Position numbers and translations under genes: made by a program
The notes under the pieces: generated by a model
Told to the model about the DNA's origin: nothing
What the model saw: only the letters and a program-made list of their open reading frames with translations
Databases searched by the model: none
Shown here: positions 13,796 through 21,266 of the stretch, piece after piece
How the letters are laid out: every line of letters starts with the position of its first letter
Numbering within the stretch: the first letter of the stretch is position 1
Assembly (NCBI GenBank): GCA_964636895.1
Contig: CAZWUW010000048.1
Span: forward strand, 1-22,609
Reading direction: 5' to 3'
Source: CAZWUW01 sp964636895
GTDB taxonomy: Bacteria > Bacillota > Thermincolia > Thermincolales > CAZWUW01
Length of the DNA stretch: 22,609 nt

Positions 13796-13871
13796 TTATC
13801 CAAAAATGGTTAAAAAACAACAGCATGGACAATAATAATAGAGGGTATAATTCAGAAAGGAGGGTGAGTAA

Positions 13872-14705
13872 TTGAAAAAAGTTGTTTTATTTAGCAAAAT
13901 ATTGTTTGCTTTGCTGCTGCTCAGTACCTTAGCGGGACCGGCGGCAGCGGCAGAAAACTATTATACGGTGCGGCCAGACGATAATCTTTTTATGATAGGT
14001 AAGCGTTACGGAATCAAATTTCAAAGCATCATTTCCGCTAATAAACTAAATGGCAGTAAAATATACCCAGGGCAAAAACTAAGTTTACCAATAGCGCCCC
14101 GTACCCATGTATATCATGTTCGTCCGGGGGATAACCTTTTTCGAATTGCCGGTAGATATGGGTTAAAAGCCAGTGAAATAATGGCCGCTAATGAACTTGC
14201 TACAATTTATATTAAAGCGGGCGAACGACTCGCCATTCCGGTCCGGCAGGGTAATGGTAACCGGCGGGGTAATAATAATAGCGGTGCCGGAGGCAGTGAG
14301 GCCCGGCCGGTTTTTGGCGAAGGTGCCATAGCACGCTACACGGCAGCAGAAGTGGCCTTAATGGCTAGATTGATTCATGCCGAAGCACGCGGAGAAGGAC
14401 ATTTGGGCAAAGTGGCTGTTGGCGCTGTCATTATGAATAGAATTGCCAGCGGCAAGTTTCCGGATAATATCCGGGAAGTGATTTATCAAAGAACCAAAGG
14501 CGTTTATCAATTTACCCCGGTCAAAGATGGAAACATTAATCTTGAACCTGGGACAGCGGCTTACCGGGCGGCTTATGAGGCTTTGCGCGGCAGTGATCCA
14601 ACAGGTGGGGCGCTGTTTTTTTATAATCCGGAAAAGAGCTCGGACCGGTGGATACGCACTCTGCCGGTAACAACAAGAATCGGCAACCATGTATTTGCCA
14701 AATAA
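13872..14705 (+). CDS. LysM and SleB-type cell-wall hydrolase
   Basis: 277 residues. A signal peptide (about 1-27, ending AAAAE) is followed by two LysM repeats (about 29-73 and 79-123), an Asn/Gly-rich linker (126-142) and a hydrolase_2/SleB domain (about 160-277). The SleB catalytic Glu is Glu171 in IHAEARGEG; AVGAVIMNRI, VYQFTPVKDG and GALFFYNPEKSS are domain hallmarks. SleB enzymes are lytic transglycosylases for spore cortex with muramic lactam; with LysM it may also act on ordinary cell wall. TTG start after AAAGGAGGGTGAG. A -10-like TATAAT at 13846-13851 lacks a good -35. It ends in the terminator at 14719. Confidence 0.93.
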   Translation: MKKVVLFSKILFALLLLSTLAGPAAAAENYYTVRPDDNLFMIGKRYGIKFQSIISANKLNGSKIYPGQKLSLPIAPRTHVYHVRPGDNLFRIAGRYGLKASEIMAANELATIYIKAGERLAIPVRQGNGNRRGNNNSGAGGSEARPVFGEGAIARYTAAEVALMARLIHAEARGEGHLGKVAVGAVIMNRIASGKFPDNIREVIYQRTKGVYQFTPVKDGNINLEPGTAAYRAAYEALRGSDPTGGALFFYNPEKSSDRWIRTLPVTTRIGNHVFAK

Positions 14706-14718
14706 AGGCCAAATTTAG

Positions 14719-14760
14719 GAGAAAACGGTTCTATGGACTGTTTTCTCTTTGTTTTTCTTG
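14719..14760 (+). terminator. Rho-independent terminator after the SleB gene
   Basis: GAGAAAAC (14719-14726) pairs with GTTTTCTC (14740-14747), with a further G-T pair at the base of the loop, followed by TTTGTTTTTCTTG. The stem lies 14 bases past the stop codon. Confidence 0.85.
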
Positions 14761-14848
14761 TTTGGCCAGCTTTTTTAGTTTTAGGGCAGGTTTTTTTATA
14801 TTATACCGAGAATGATTTCCAAATCACTTATAGAAATGGAGGGATTTG

Positions 14849-15958
14849 ATGTCAGCAAAGGTTTTTTTTACAGATATGCGTACTAAGCGCGGACAAAGCA
14901 TGCTGGATAAGTTTGAAGTCTTGCTTGACCGGGTGGGTGTTGACAGCATTATCAAGTCCGGTGAATTGGTGGCGCTAAAGCTCCACTTCGGGGAAAAAGG
15001 CAATACGGCTTTTATCCGGCCCCAGTATTTGCGCCGGCTGGTTGATAAAGTTAAGGCAATAGGCGGGAAACCGTTTCTTACTGATGCCAATACCCTTTAT
15101 GTGGGTTCCCGGGCCAATGCCGTGGATCATTTAATAACTGCCATTGAAAATGGTTTTGATTACGCTGTCGTAGGTGCACCGCTAGTAATTGCCGATGGAT
15201 TAAATGGCAAAGATTATGTGCAGGTGGAAATTAATAAAAAACATTATAAAGAAGTAAAAATTGCCAGTGTGGCGGTACATGCCGATGTTTTGATTGCCGT
15301 TACCCATTTTAAAGGGCACGAAGCCACGGGCTTTGGCGGCACATTGAAAAATATTGGCATGGGTTTGGGCAGCCGCAGCGGCAAGCAGATGATGCATTCT
15401 GATTTGCTGCCGGCAATAGATCCTGAAAAATGTACAGGCTGTGCCCGTTGTACGCAGTGGTGTCCGGCTGACGCAATTTATATTATGGAGCAAAAGGCAA
15501 AAATACCTGAAACAGCTTGTATCGGCTGCGGAGAATGTACCGTAACCTGTCCGAGCCGGGCGATAGCTATTAACTGGAAGACAGAGCCTGATGTGATCCA
15601 GGAAAAAATAGCTGAATATACATACGGGGTTTTGCGGGATAAACAGGGGAAAGCCGTATTCGTAAGTTTTATTACCGGTGTCACCCCTGACTGTGACTGC
15701 TGTGGCTGGAGTGATGCGCCGATTGTAAATGATGTGGGAATACTGGCGTCAATAGATCCGGTAGCTTTAGATCAGGCCTGCGTAGACCTGGTTAACGGGC
15801 AAAAAGGTTTGGCTAATTCCCGGTTGGAGGGCTTCACCGGTGTAGAAGTGGCAGATAAGTTTAGTGTGCTACACCCAGGCATTGACTGGCGGGTGCAACT
15901 GGTTTACGCTGAAGAAATCGGTCTCGGTACAAGGCAGTATGAACTTATCAGAGTTTAA
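14849..15958 (+). CDS. DUF362 protein with two 4Fe-4S ferredoxin motifs
   Basis: 369 residues. The DUF362 domain (about 1-185) has KLHFGEKGNTAFIRPQYLR, TDANTLYVGSR and VLIAVTHFKGHEATGFGGTLKNIGMG. Then come two classical clusters: CTGCARCTQWCP (about residues 192-203) and CIGCGECTVTCP (about 225-236). The C-terminal part returns to DUF362 (DCDCCGWSDAPIVNDVGILASIDPVALDQACVDL). Such proteins are common in anaerobic Clostridia and methanogens; they probably carry electrons and some act in corrinoid or methyl-transfer systems, but this one's partner is unknown. ATG 14849 has GGAGGG at 5 nt; a TTG one codon upstream is less likely. It has its own terminator and is monocistronic. Confidence 0.92.
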   Translation: MSAKVFFTDMRTKRGQSMLDKFEVLLDRVGVDSIIKSGELVALKLHFGEKGNTAFIRPQYLRRLVDKVKAIGGKPFLTDANTLYVGSRANAVDHLITAIENGFDYAVVGAPLVIADGLNGKDYVQVEINKKHYKEVKIASVAVHADVLIAVTHFKGHEATGFGGTLKNIGMGLGSRSGKQMMHSDLLPAIDPEKCTGCARCTQWCPADAIYIMEQKAKIPETACIGCGECTVTCPSRAIAINWKTEPDVIQEKIAEYTYGVLRDKQGKAVFVSFITGVTPDCDCCGWSDAPIVNDVGILASIDPVALDQACVDLVNGQKGLANSRLEGFTGVEVADKFSVLHPGIDWRVQLVYAEEIGLGTRQYELIRV

Positions 15959-15982
15959 CCTCGTGCGGCAATGAGAAAAGCC

Positions 15983-16017
15983 GTCCAGAAGTCCAGAAGT
16001 CCAGAAGTCCAGAAGTC
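15983..16017. repeat. Tandem 8-bp repeat GTCCAGAA
   Basis: GTCCAGAA occurs four times without a break (15983-16014), then GTC. It is just before the terminator stem. The unit is 8 bp and non-coding, so copy number could vary between strains. Confidence 0.9.
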
Positions 16018-16050
16018 AACAGGTCATAAACATACTGTTGGCTTTTTTCT
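16014..16050 (+). terminator. Rho-independent terminator after the DUF362 gene
   Basis: AGTCAACAG (16014-16022) pairs with CTGTTGGCT (16035-16043, one G-T pair) around a 12-nt loop and leads into TTTTTTCTATT. The upstream 8-bp tandem repeat touches its left arm. Confidence 0.85.
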
Positions 16051-16187
16051 ATTATAGGGCTTACAAAATTCGAAGAAACCTCTCATATATCTACAATTAT
16101 TTCACGTAAAAACAAGAGGATTTTCAGAATAATTAGACGAATGATATAAAGGTTTTTGTATATTAAATATAAACGGGTGAATAAAAG

Positions 16188-17117
16188 ATGAAAAAGCGTG
16201 GCCTTTATCAGAAAATTGTAAGTTTGAATGTTTTTTTGTTCCTAATAGCAATCGGATTATTAAAGATTTCAAATTATTGGAAGGGAACTGTGGATTTAGG
16301 CAGTTACACCTTATTAGTTGATTTAGCAGTTGCCATAATCCTGGCGGCATGTATCAGTCACTATCAAGTAAGGAGAATTATTCAATCTTTAGACGTAATA
16401 AGTGTTTATAATGAACGGGACAGACGGATGGAAAAGTTGTCGACAGTCAGAAGACTTGCTGCCGGTACGGCGGATAGAATTCGCAACCCGCTTACTACTA
16501 TTAAGGGTTTTGCTTTTTTACTGCAAAATGAGGGAAAAGATAGTAAGCGGTGCTGGCGTTATACCAATATTATTCTGCGGGAAGTCGCGAAAATTGAACG
16601 CATTGTTAATAATTTTCTGTTATTGTCCAGACCTGCTTATCCATTAGTTGAACCAGTATATATAAACAAGCTGATTGATGAGTTGTTACCTGGGCTGGTT
16701 AACCGGGCAGTTTTGCATCAGGTAAAAATAACAACTGCTTTTGATGATAAATTATTGATGATTCAAGCAGACCCGATCCAAATTAAACAAGTAATTACCA
16801 ACCTAGCAACAAATTCTTTTGATGCTATGCCGGGCGGCGGTCACTTAAAAATAGCCACCCGCTACAGCGGTGGCGGCTGTAACATCATTATTTCCGATAC
16901 TGGTCTAGGCATTCCTGCCGACCATATGGAAAAAATAGCCGAACCTTTTTATACAACCAAAGCTGATGCCGTAGGACTTGGTTTAACCATCTGTCACCAG
17001 ATAATTATTAACCATGAAGGGTCGTTAGATATAGAAACCAGAGAAGGCATGGGCACCAGCTTCCGCATTAGGCTGCCGCTAATACAGGGAAACAGTGAAA
17101 AAAAAGAACTGGCCTGA
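16188..17117 (+). CDS. Histidine-kinase-like protein lacking the phospho-acceptor His
   Basis: 309 residues. Two membrane spans (about 12-28 and 40-58) with a tiny outer loop, then a short linker, a HisKA-like helix pair and an HATPase domain. The H-box would be AAG-x-A-H-E-I-R-N-P in this group (KinB/AtoS/NtrB-like); here it is AAGTADRIRNPLTTIKGF, with Asp96-Arg97 where His-Glu is expected. The ATP-binding boxes look whole: QVITNLATNSFDAM (Asn209), SDTGLGIP (Asp237), EPFYTTK, GLGLTICHQI and GTSFRIRLP. It could bind ATP but not autophosphorylate on His. It may be a decoy, an allosteric partner of another kinase, or a decaying gene with a still open frame. No response regulator is nearby; Ku follows 74 bases on. 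The ATG has GGGTGA at 7 nt. Confidence 0.88.
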   Translation: MKKRGLYQKIVSLNVFLFLIAIGLLKISNYWKGTVDLGSYTLLVDLAVAIILAACISHYQVRRIIQSLDVISVYNERDRRMEKLSTVRRLAAGTADRIRNPLTTIKGFAFLLQNEGKDSKRCWRYTNIILREVAKIERIVNNFLLLSRPAYPLVEPVYINKLIDELLPGLVNRAVLHQVKITTAFDDKLLMIQADPIQIKQVITNLATNSFDAMPGGGHLKIATRYSGGGCNIIISDTGLGIPADHMEKIAEPFYTTKADAVGLGLTICHQIIINHEGSLDIETREGMGTSFRIRLPLIQGNSEKKELA

Positions 17118-17191
17118 AACCTGGCCGGAATACATTTTTATGGATTGTTGGGGCGATAATAAAACCATAAATAAAGTATTGAGGTGGTTTG

Positions 17192-18082
17192 ATGCGCACC
17201 ATATGGAAAGGCGCTGTCAGTTTTGGCCTGGTGCATGTCCCGGTAAAGTTATATCCTGCAACAGAACGGAAGGACATAAAATTTAATTTTTTGCATGAGG
17301 TATGTAAAACCCCTGTTAAAAATGAACGCTTTTGCCCTACATGTGCTACCAGGGTGCCGTCGGAGCAAATTGTCCGCGGCTATGAATATGAAAAAGACCG
17401 TTATGTTATTCTGCGAGATGAGGATTTTGTCAATTTGCCTTTGGAAACGGCCCGGAGTATCGATATAGTTGATTTTATAGACTTAAAGGAAATAGACCCG
17501 GTATTTTTTGATAAATCATATTACCTGACTCCGGGCGAAGGCGGTCAAAAGGCGTATGACCTTTTAAAACAGGCAATGGAAAATACCGGCAAGATTGCCG
17601 TGGCCAAAGTAGTTATTCGTTCAAAGGAATCTCTGGCAGTAATAAGAGTTTATCGGCAGGCTCTGGTGCTGGAGACTATGTTCTACCCGGATGAAATCAG
17701 AAATATAGAACTGCTGCCGGATTTGCATTATGAAGTAAAAATTCATGATAACGAACTAAAAATGGCAGAAAATCTTATCAGTAGCCTGTCTGAACCTTTT
17801 GCGCCGGACAAATATGATAACCAATATCGACAGGCGCTCATGGAAGTAATTCAGGCTAAGGTTGCCGGGCAGGAAATTGCAGTCGCACCGCGGCCGGAAA
17901 CGGGTAAAGTTGTGGATTTAATGGAAGCGTTAAAGGCCAGTATACAACTGGCCCAAGAGGAAAAAGAAGGTAAGAAAGGGCAGGTCAGGGGTGGAGAAAC
18001 CGGAAATAAAACTATAACTACTAAAGGCGCAAAAGCGGCTAAAGCTGCTAAAAATCGTAAAAGGGATCGCAAAACATCATAA
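17192..18082 (+). CDS. ku: Ku, DNA-end-binding protein of non-homologous end joining
   Basis: 296 residues from ATG 17192, after GAGGTGG; a TTG one codon upstream is less likely. MRTIWKGAVSFGLVHVPVKLY is the standard bacterial Ku start. A Cys group (HEVCKTPVKNERFCPTC) sits in the position of the bridge strands. The Ku core runs to about 250, with LETARSIDIVDFIDLKEIDP, KSYYLTPGEGGQKAY and a late DLMEALKAS helix. The last 40 residues are Lys/Arg/Ala-rich, a basic tail that in other bacteria helps DNA binding and ligase recruitment. Ku forms a homodimer ring on broken ends and recruits LigD. It is convergent with the ligase gene, stops overlapping by 6 bases. Confidence 0.96.
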   Translation: MRTIWKGAVSFGLVHVPVKLYPATERKDIKFNFLHEVCKTPVKNERFCPTCATRVPSEQIVRGYEYEKDRYVILRDEDFVNLPLETARSIDIVDFIDLKEIDPVFFDKSYYLTPGEGGQKAYDLLKQAMENTGKIAVAKVVIRSKESLAVIRVYRQALVLETMFYPDEIRNIELLPDLHYEVKIHDNELKMAENLISSLSEPFAPDKYDNQYRQALMEVIQAKVAGQEIAVAPRPETGKVVDLMEALKASIQLAQEEKEGKKGQVRGGETGNKTITTKGAKAAKAAKNRKRDRKTS

Positions 18083-18991
18083 TAGGTCAAGTTTAATTAT
18101 TTTGGGATGACGCAGTTGTAGTTCGTCGGTCCATTCCAAGAATTCGATTTCCACAGTGTAAACGGGTTTTACCCATTGCAATCCTCCACCTGAAATTCGC
18201 GGGGGGTTAATAAAAGGTGGTTTGTCGGTAAGGTGCCGGTTAAAAAAATCATGTAAATTGTGGAGGGTTGATGCGGATAAACCGGAACTGACCCTGCCTA
18301 CGTAAAGCAGGGCTTTGCCCTCGGGAATCCCCAGTAATAGAGACCTGAGACCGGCCCGGGCAAGGGTGAACCCACCAATATAGCATAACTGCCGGCGGTA
18401 ATTTTTGATTTTGCGCCAGTAGCAGCTTTTTTTGCCTGGAATGTAAGGACTGCTTGATTTTTTTAGAACCACGCCTTCCAGGTTTTTTTCCACTACTGCC
18501 TTAAAAAGCCGGCTGCCCAAGCCGGGAAAACTTTCTACTTGCCGGATGTTTTCTGTTTGGGTTAGACAATCGGTTAAAACTTGCTGGCGTTCATCGAAGG
18601 TAAGCCGGGTCATATCCCGGTCGCCGTAACGGATGATATCGAAAATCATGTAGCTTACCGGCAGCCGGTTCCGGATGTTTTTGATATTTGCCGGGTTAAC
18701 TGCCCGGTCACGACGGAGTATGGCCGAGAAACTTGGTTTACCTTCAGCCATGGCAATGATTTCACCATCGTAAACAACAGTTCGGGAACGGCTTATTTTT
18801 TTTAGGGCTTGTAATTCAGGATATTGGATTGTCCGTTCGTGCAGCTTGCGGTTAAAAAGGCGGCAAATATCGTCTTCCAGGTACGCCAGGCAGCGGACTC
18901 CGTCCCATTTCACCTGCGCTGTCCAGTTAATGTCGTCAACCGCATCGGAGTATGAAACCGGCTCCATTGGCCGGATAGGAACTAGAAACAT
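18077..18991 (-). CDS. ligD: Stand-alone ATP-dependent DNA ligase (LigD ligase domain)
   Basis: 304 residues from ATG 18991, which has AGGTGAT upstream; a GTG three codons upstream is also in frame. Nucleotidyl-transferase motifs are present: motif I VKWDGVR (Lys28 takes AMP), Ia RLFNRK, III VVYDGEIIA, IV LEGVVLKK and V YWRKIK. The OB-fold follows with CYIGGFT and VGRVSSGLS, and the end is VEIEFLEWTDELQLRHPKI. It seals nicks and double-strand breaks held by Ku. The LigD polymerase and 3'-phosphoesterase domains are not attached; the polymerase is the divergent gene at 19059. Splitting of LigD is known in some Firmicutes and archaea. Gene symbol is used by domain similarity. Confidence 0.94.
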   Translation of the reverse strand: MFLVPIRPMEPVSYSDAVDDINWTAQVKWDGVRCLAYLEDDICRLFNRKLHERTIQYPELQALKKISRSRTVVYDGEIIAMAEGKPSFSAILRRDRAVNPANIKNIRNRLPVSYMIFDIIRYGDRDMTRLTFDERQQVLTDCLTQTENIRQVESFPGLGSRLFKAVVEKNLEGVVLKKSSSPYIPGKKSCYWRKIKNYRRQLCYIGGFTLARAGLRSLLLGIPEGKALLYVGRVSSGLSASTLHNLHDFFNRHLTDKPPFINPPRISGGGLQWVKPVYTVEIEFLEWTDELQLRHPKIIKLDLL

Positions 18992-19058
18992 GGTTATCAC
19001 CTGCTTTCGTTAGTTTTATTTTTACCCTAACAAAATCTTTTATTACGGAGGAAAAACA

Positions 19059-19961
19059 TTGTCGGATGTAATTGTAGAAGGAAAAGAAGTACGACTGACC
19101 AATTTAGGTAAGGTCTTTTGGCCGGAAGGATATACTAAAGCCGACCTGATTAAATACTATGTTGATATGGCACCGCTGCTGATGCCATATCTGCAGGACC
19201 GTTTATTTGTAATGAGCCGTTATCCTGATGGTATCTCCGGAGAGACTTTTTACCAAAAAGACTGTCCCGAGTATACTCCTGATTGGATAACGACTTTTCC
19301 ATTTGTTTCCTCTGAAAGTGACCGGGTGGTTAATTATATTGTTTGTAATAATATAGCTACGATTACCTGGCTGGCTAATCAAGCCTGTATTGAACTGCAT
19401 GCCTGGCTGAGCAGGAAAGAAAAACTAAACTATCCGGATATTGCTGTATTTGATTTGGACCCTTTTCCACCGGCAACTTTTACAGATGTATTGGATGTTG
19501 CTTTGTTGGTAAAAGAAGCTCTGGCCCATTTTGGTTTAAAAGGTTTTCCTAAAACATCAGGGGCTACGGGGATGCATATTTTTGTACCAGTGGTACCTGA
19601 ATTGACTTATCAGGAACTGCGGGATGCCGTAGAGTTTATCTGCCGGCGGATACATGCCGTTAATCCGGAGCAAACGACACTGGAGCGTTCCGTAAGCAGA
19701 AGGGATGGCAAGGTATACCTTGATTACCTGCAAAACAGTAGAGGAAAAACTATGGTTTTTCAATATAGTCTCCGGCCCATACCGGGCGCACCGGTCTCTA
19801 CTCCGGTTACCTGGGAAGAAGTAGCGGCTAAAAAAATCCGACCGGCTGATTTTAATATAAAAACTATTTTTCACCGACTGGCGGAGGTAGGAGATCTGTA
19901 TCAGGAATGCCAAACATTGCAACAGTCCTTGGCAGGTATTTTTGGTTTAAGTCGTCGATAA
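19059..19961 (+). CDS. Stand-alone LigD-type polymerase/primase domain
   Basis: 300 residues from TTG 19059, with ACGGAGGAAA at 5 nt. LTNLGKVFWPEGYTKADLI is the typical start of the archaeo-eukaryotic primase-type LigD polymerase. Metal-binding Asp132 and Asp134 lie in FDLDP, the triphosphate-binding His173 in TSGATGMHIFVP, and the third acidic residue, Asp222, in YLDYLQNSRGKT. The domain fills gaps and adds nucleotides, often ribonucleotides, during end joining. It is complete as one domain (about 290 residues in fused LigD). It is divergent from the ligase over 67 bases. No 3'-phosphoesterase domain was found in the window, so that activity is missing or elsewhere. Confidence 0.94.
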   Translation: MSDVIVEGKEVRLTNLGKVFWPEGYTKADLIKYYVDMAPLLMPYLQDRLFVMSRYPDGISGETFYQKDCPEYTPDWITTFPFVSSESDRVVNYIVCNNIATITWLANQACIELHAWLSRKEKLNYPDIAVFDLDPFPPATFTDVLDVALLVKEALAHFGLKGFPKTSGATGMHIFVPVVPELTYQELRDAVEFICRRIHAVNPEQTTLERSVSRRDGKVYLDYLQNSRGKTMVFQYSLRPIPGAPVSTPVTWEEVAAKKIRPADFNIKTIFHRLAEVGDLYQECQTLQQSLAGIFGLSRR

Positions 19962-20051
19962 TCAGGTAAAAATATTTTTTTGGCAGGAAAATGAAAAAAT
20001 TTCCCGAAAGACTAAGAAAAATAGTTACCGTTTCCTTTGGGGTGATTTAAT

Positions 20052-21146
20052 TTGGAAAAGGCATATATAATGGGGCTTACTCAGATAGAAAAGCTATCTC
20101 CCCGCCTGTTGGATTACTTATTAAGGTTTTTTCCCAGCGCTGAAGCTGCCTGGCAGGCTTCGACCGAACAGTTAGGCAAAATACCGGGACTGCCGGAGGA
20201 AGTAGTTATTAGTCTTATCAACAGAAGAAAAAAGATTGACCCCCTTGAACACTTGGCCTGTTTACAAAGACAGGGTATCCGTGTAATATTTAGAGGAGAA
20301 CCGGAGTATCCTGCCCTGCTGCAATATATTTATGACCCACCACCGGTACTGTATATGAAAGGTCAATTAGATCCTGACCAAGTACAGACCCTGGCTGTTG
20401 TTAGTGCCAGAAAAGCCAGTCCTTACGGTATGGCGGTGGCGGAAAAACTAGGCCGGGCTTTGGCGGAAAATGGTTTTTGGGTTATCAGCGGTATGGCCAG
20501 AGGGATTGATAGTGCAGCCCACCGGGGAGCGCTGGTCGGAGGCGGGAAAACCGTTGCTGTATTAGGGTGCGGTCTGAATGTGGTATATCCCAGGGAGAAC
20601 CGCCAATTGATGGAGCAAATAGCCTGCAATGGAGCAGTGATTAGCGAGTTTCCGCTGGATGCCCGGCCGGAAGCATGGCATTTTCCGCGCCGAAACAGGA
20701 TAATCAGCGGCTTGTCCCGGGGTGTGGTAGTAGTAGAGGGCGAAGAAAACAGTGGCTCTTTAATAACTATGGATTTTGCGCTGGAACAGGGTCGTGAGGT
20801 TTTTGCCGTGCCGGGTCCGGTAACCAGCAAACTCAGTAAAGGACCTCATAAGTTAATTAAGATGGGGGCTAAACTGGTGGAAAATATTATGGATATTTTG
20901 GAAGAACTGGATTTTATGCCGGTTACCCCCAAAAACAATGAAAAATGTACGCATTCCTTAAGTGGGCTGAGTGATGTCGAGAATAAACTCTATAGTTTAC
21001 TCTCTTTTGAACCGGTGCTTGGTGAAGAACTGATTTGCCGTTCGGGACTGTCCGGACAAGAAGTTTTATCCTCTCTGATGTTAATGGAAGTCAGAGGGCT
21101 GATAAAACAGTTACCGGGGCAGAAATATGTATTAGCCGGACTATGA
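20052..21146 (+). CDS. dprA: DNA-processing protein DprA
   Basis: 364 residues. The N-terminus has a SAM/helix-hairpin-helix-like region (about 1-85). The Rossmann core follows (about 100-290), with ISGMARGIDSAAHRGAL, TVAVLGCGLNVVYPRENRQL, SEFPLDARPEAWHFPRRNRIISGLSRGVVVVEG and SGSLITMDFALEQGREVFAVPGP. A winged-helix C-terminus runs about 305-364. DprA loads RecA on single-stranded DNA taken up in transformation. At the first Rossmann loop it reads VSARKASPYG where VGSRKAS is usual, a small change. TTG start after GGGGTGAT. Next to topA, as in many Firmicutes; no other competence gene is in view. Confidence 0.95.
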   Translation: MEKAYIMGLTQIEKLSPRLLDYLLRFFPSAEAAWQASTEQLGKIPGLPEEVVISLINRRKKIDPLEHLACLQRQGIRVIFRGEPEYPALLQYIYDPPPVLYMKGQLDPDQVQTLAVVSARKASPYGMAVAEKLGRALAENGFWVISGMARGIDSAAHRGALVGGGKTVAVLGCGLNVVYPRENRQLMEQIACNGAVISEFPLDARPEAWHFPRRNRIISGLSRGVVVVEGEENSGSLITMDFALEQGREVFAVPGPVTSKLSKGPHKLIKMGAKLVENIMDILEELDFMPVTPKNNEKCTHSLSGLSDVENKLYSLLSFEPVLGEELICRSGLSGQEVLSSLMLMEVRGLIKQLPGQKYVLAGL

Positions 21147-21214
21147 TATCTGGTCAAAAAATGTTCTACTTATGAACAAAATCAATTATAATGTTAAAAC
21201 AAACAGAAATCGGC

Positions 21215-21220
21215 TATAAT
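21215..21220 (+). promoter_or_regulatory. Possible -10 box for topA
   Basis: TATAAT stands 46 bases ahead of the probable topA start. The -35 region at 17 bp (TGTTAA, 21192-21197) is poor. A separate promoter in the dprA-topA gap is thus possible but not firm. Confidence 0.35.
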
Positions 21221-21266
21221 ACACGGTAAAATTATTACCAGGCCGTTCTCTAATGAGGTGAAGTTA

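Noticed and set aside
13826..13851. Sigma-A promoter TGGACA / TATAAT before the LysM-SleB gene
   Set aside because: Spacer is only 14 bp, too short for sigma-A, and no clear sporulation-sigma boxes fit.
15983..16017. Start of a CRISPR array
   Set aside because: Units of 8 bp without spacers; this is a simple tandem repeat.
17095..17286. 63-codon frame overlapping the kinase end and Ku start
   Set aside because: Out of frame with both confident genes, with no family likeness.
20423..20830. 135-codon antisense frame inside dprA
   Set aside because: Shadow of a confident DprA coding region; Ser/Pro-rich composition is typical of antisense frames.
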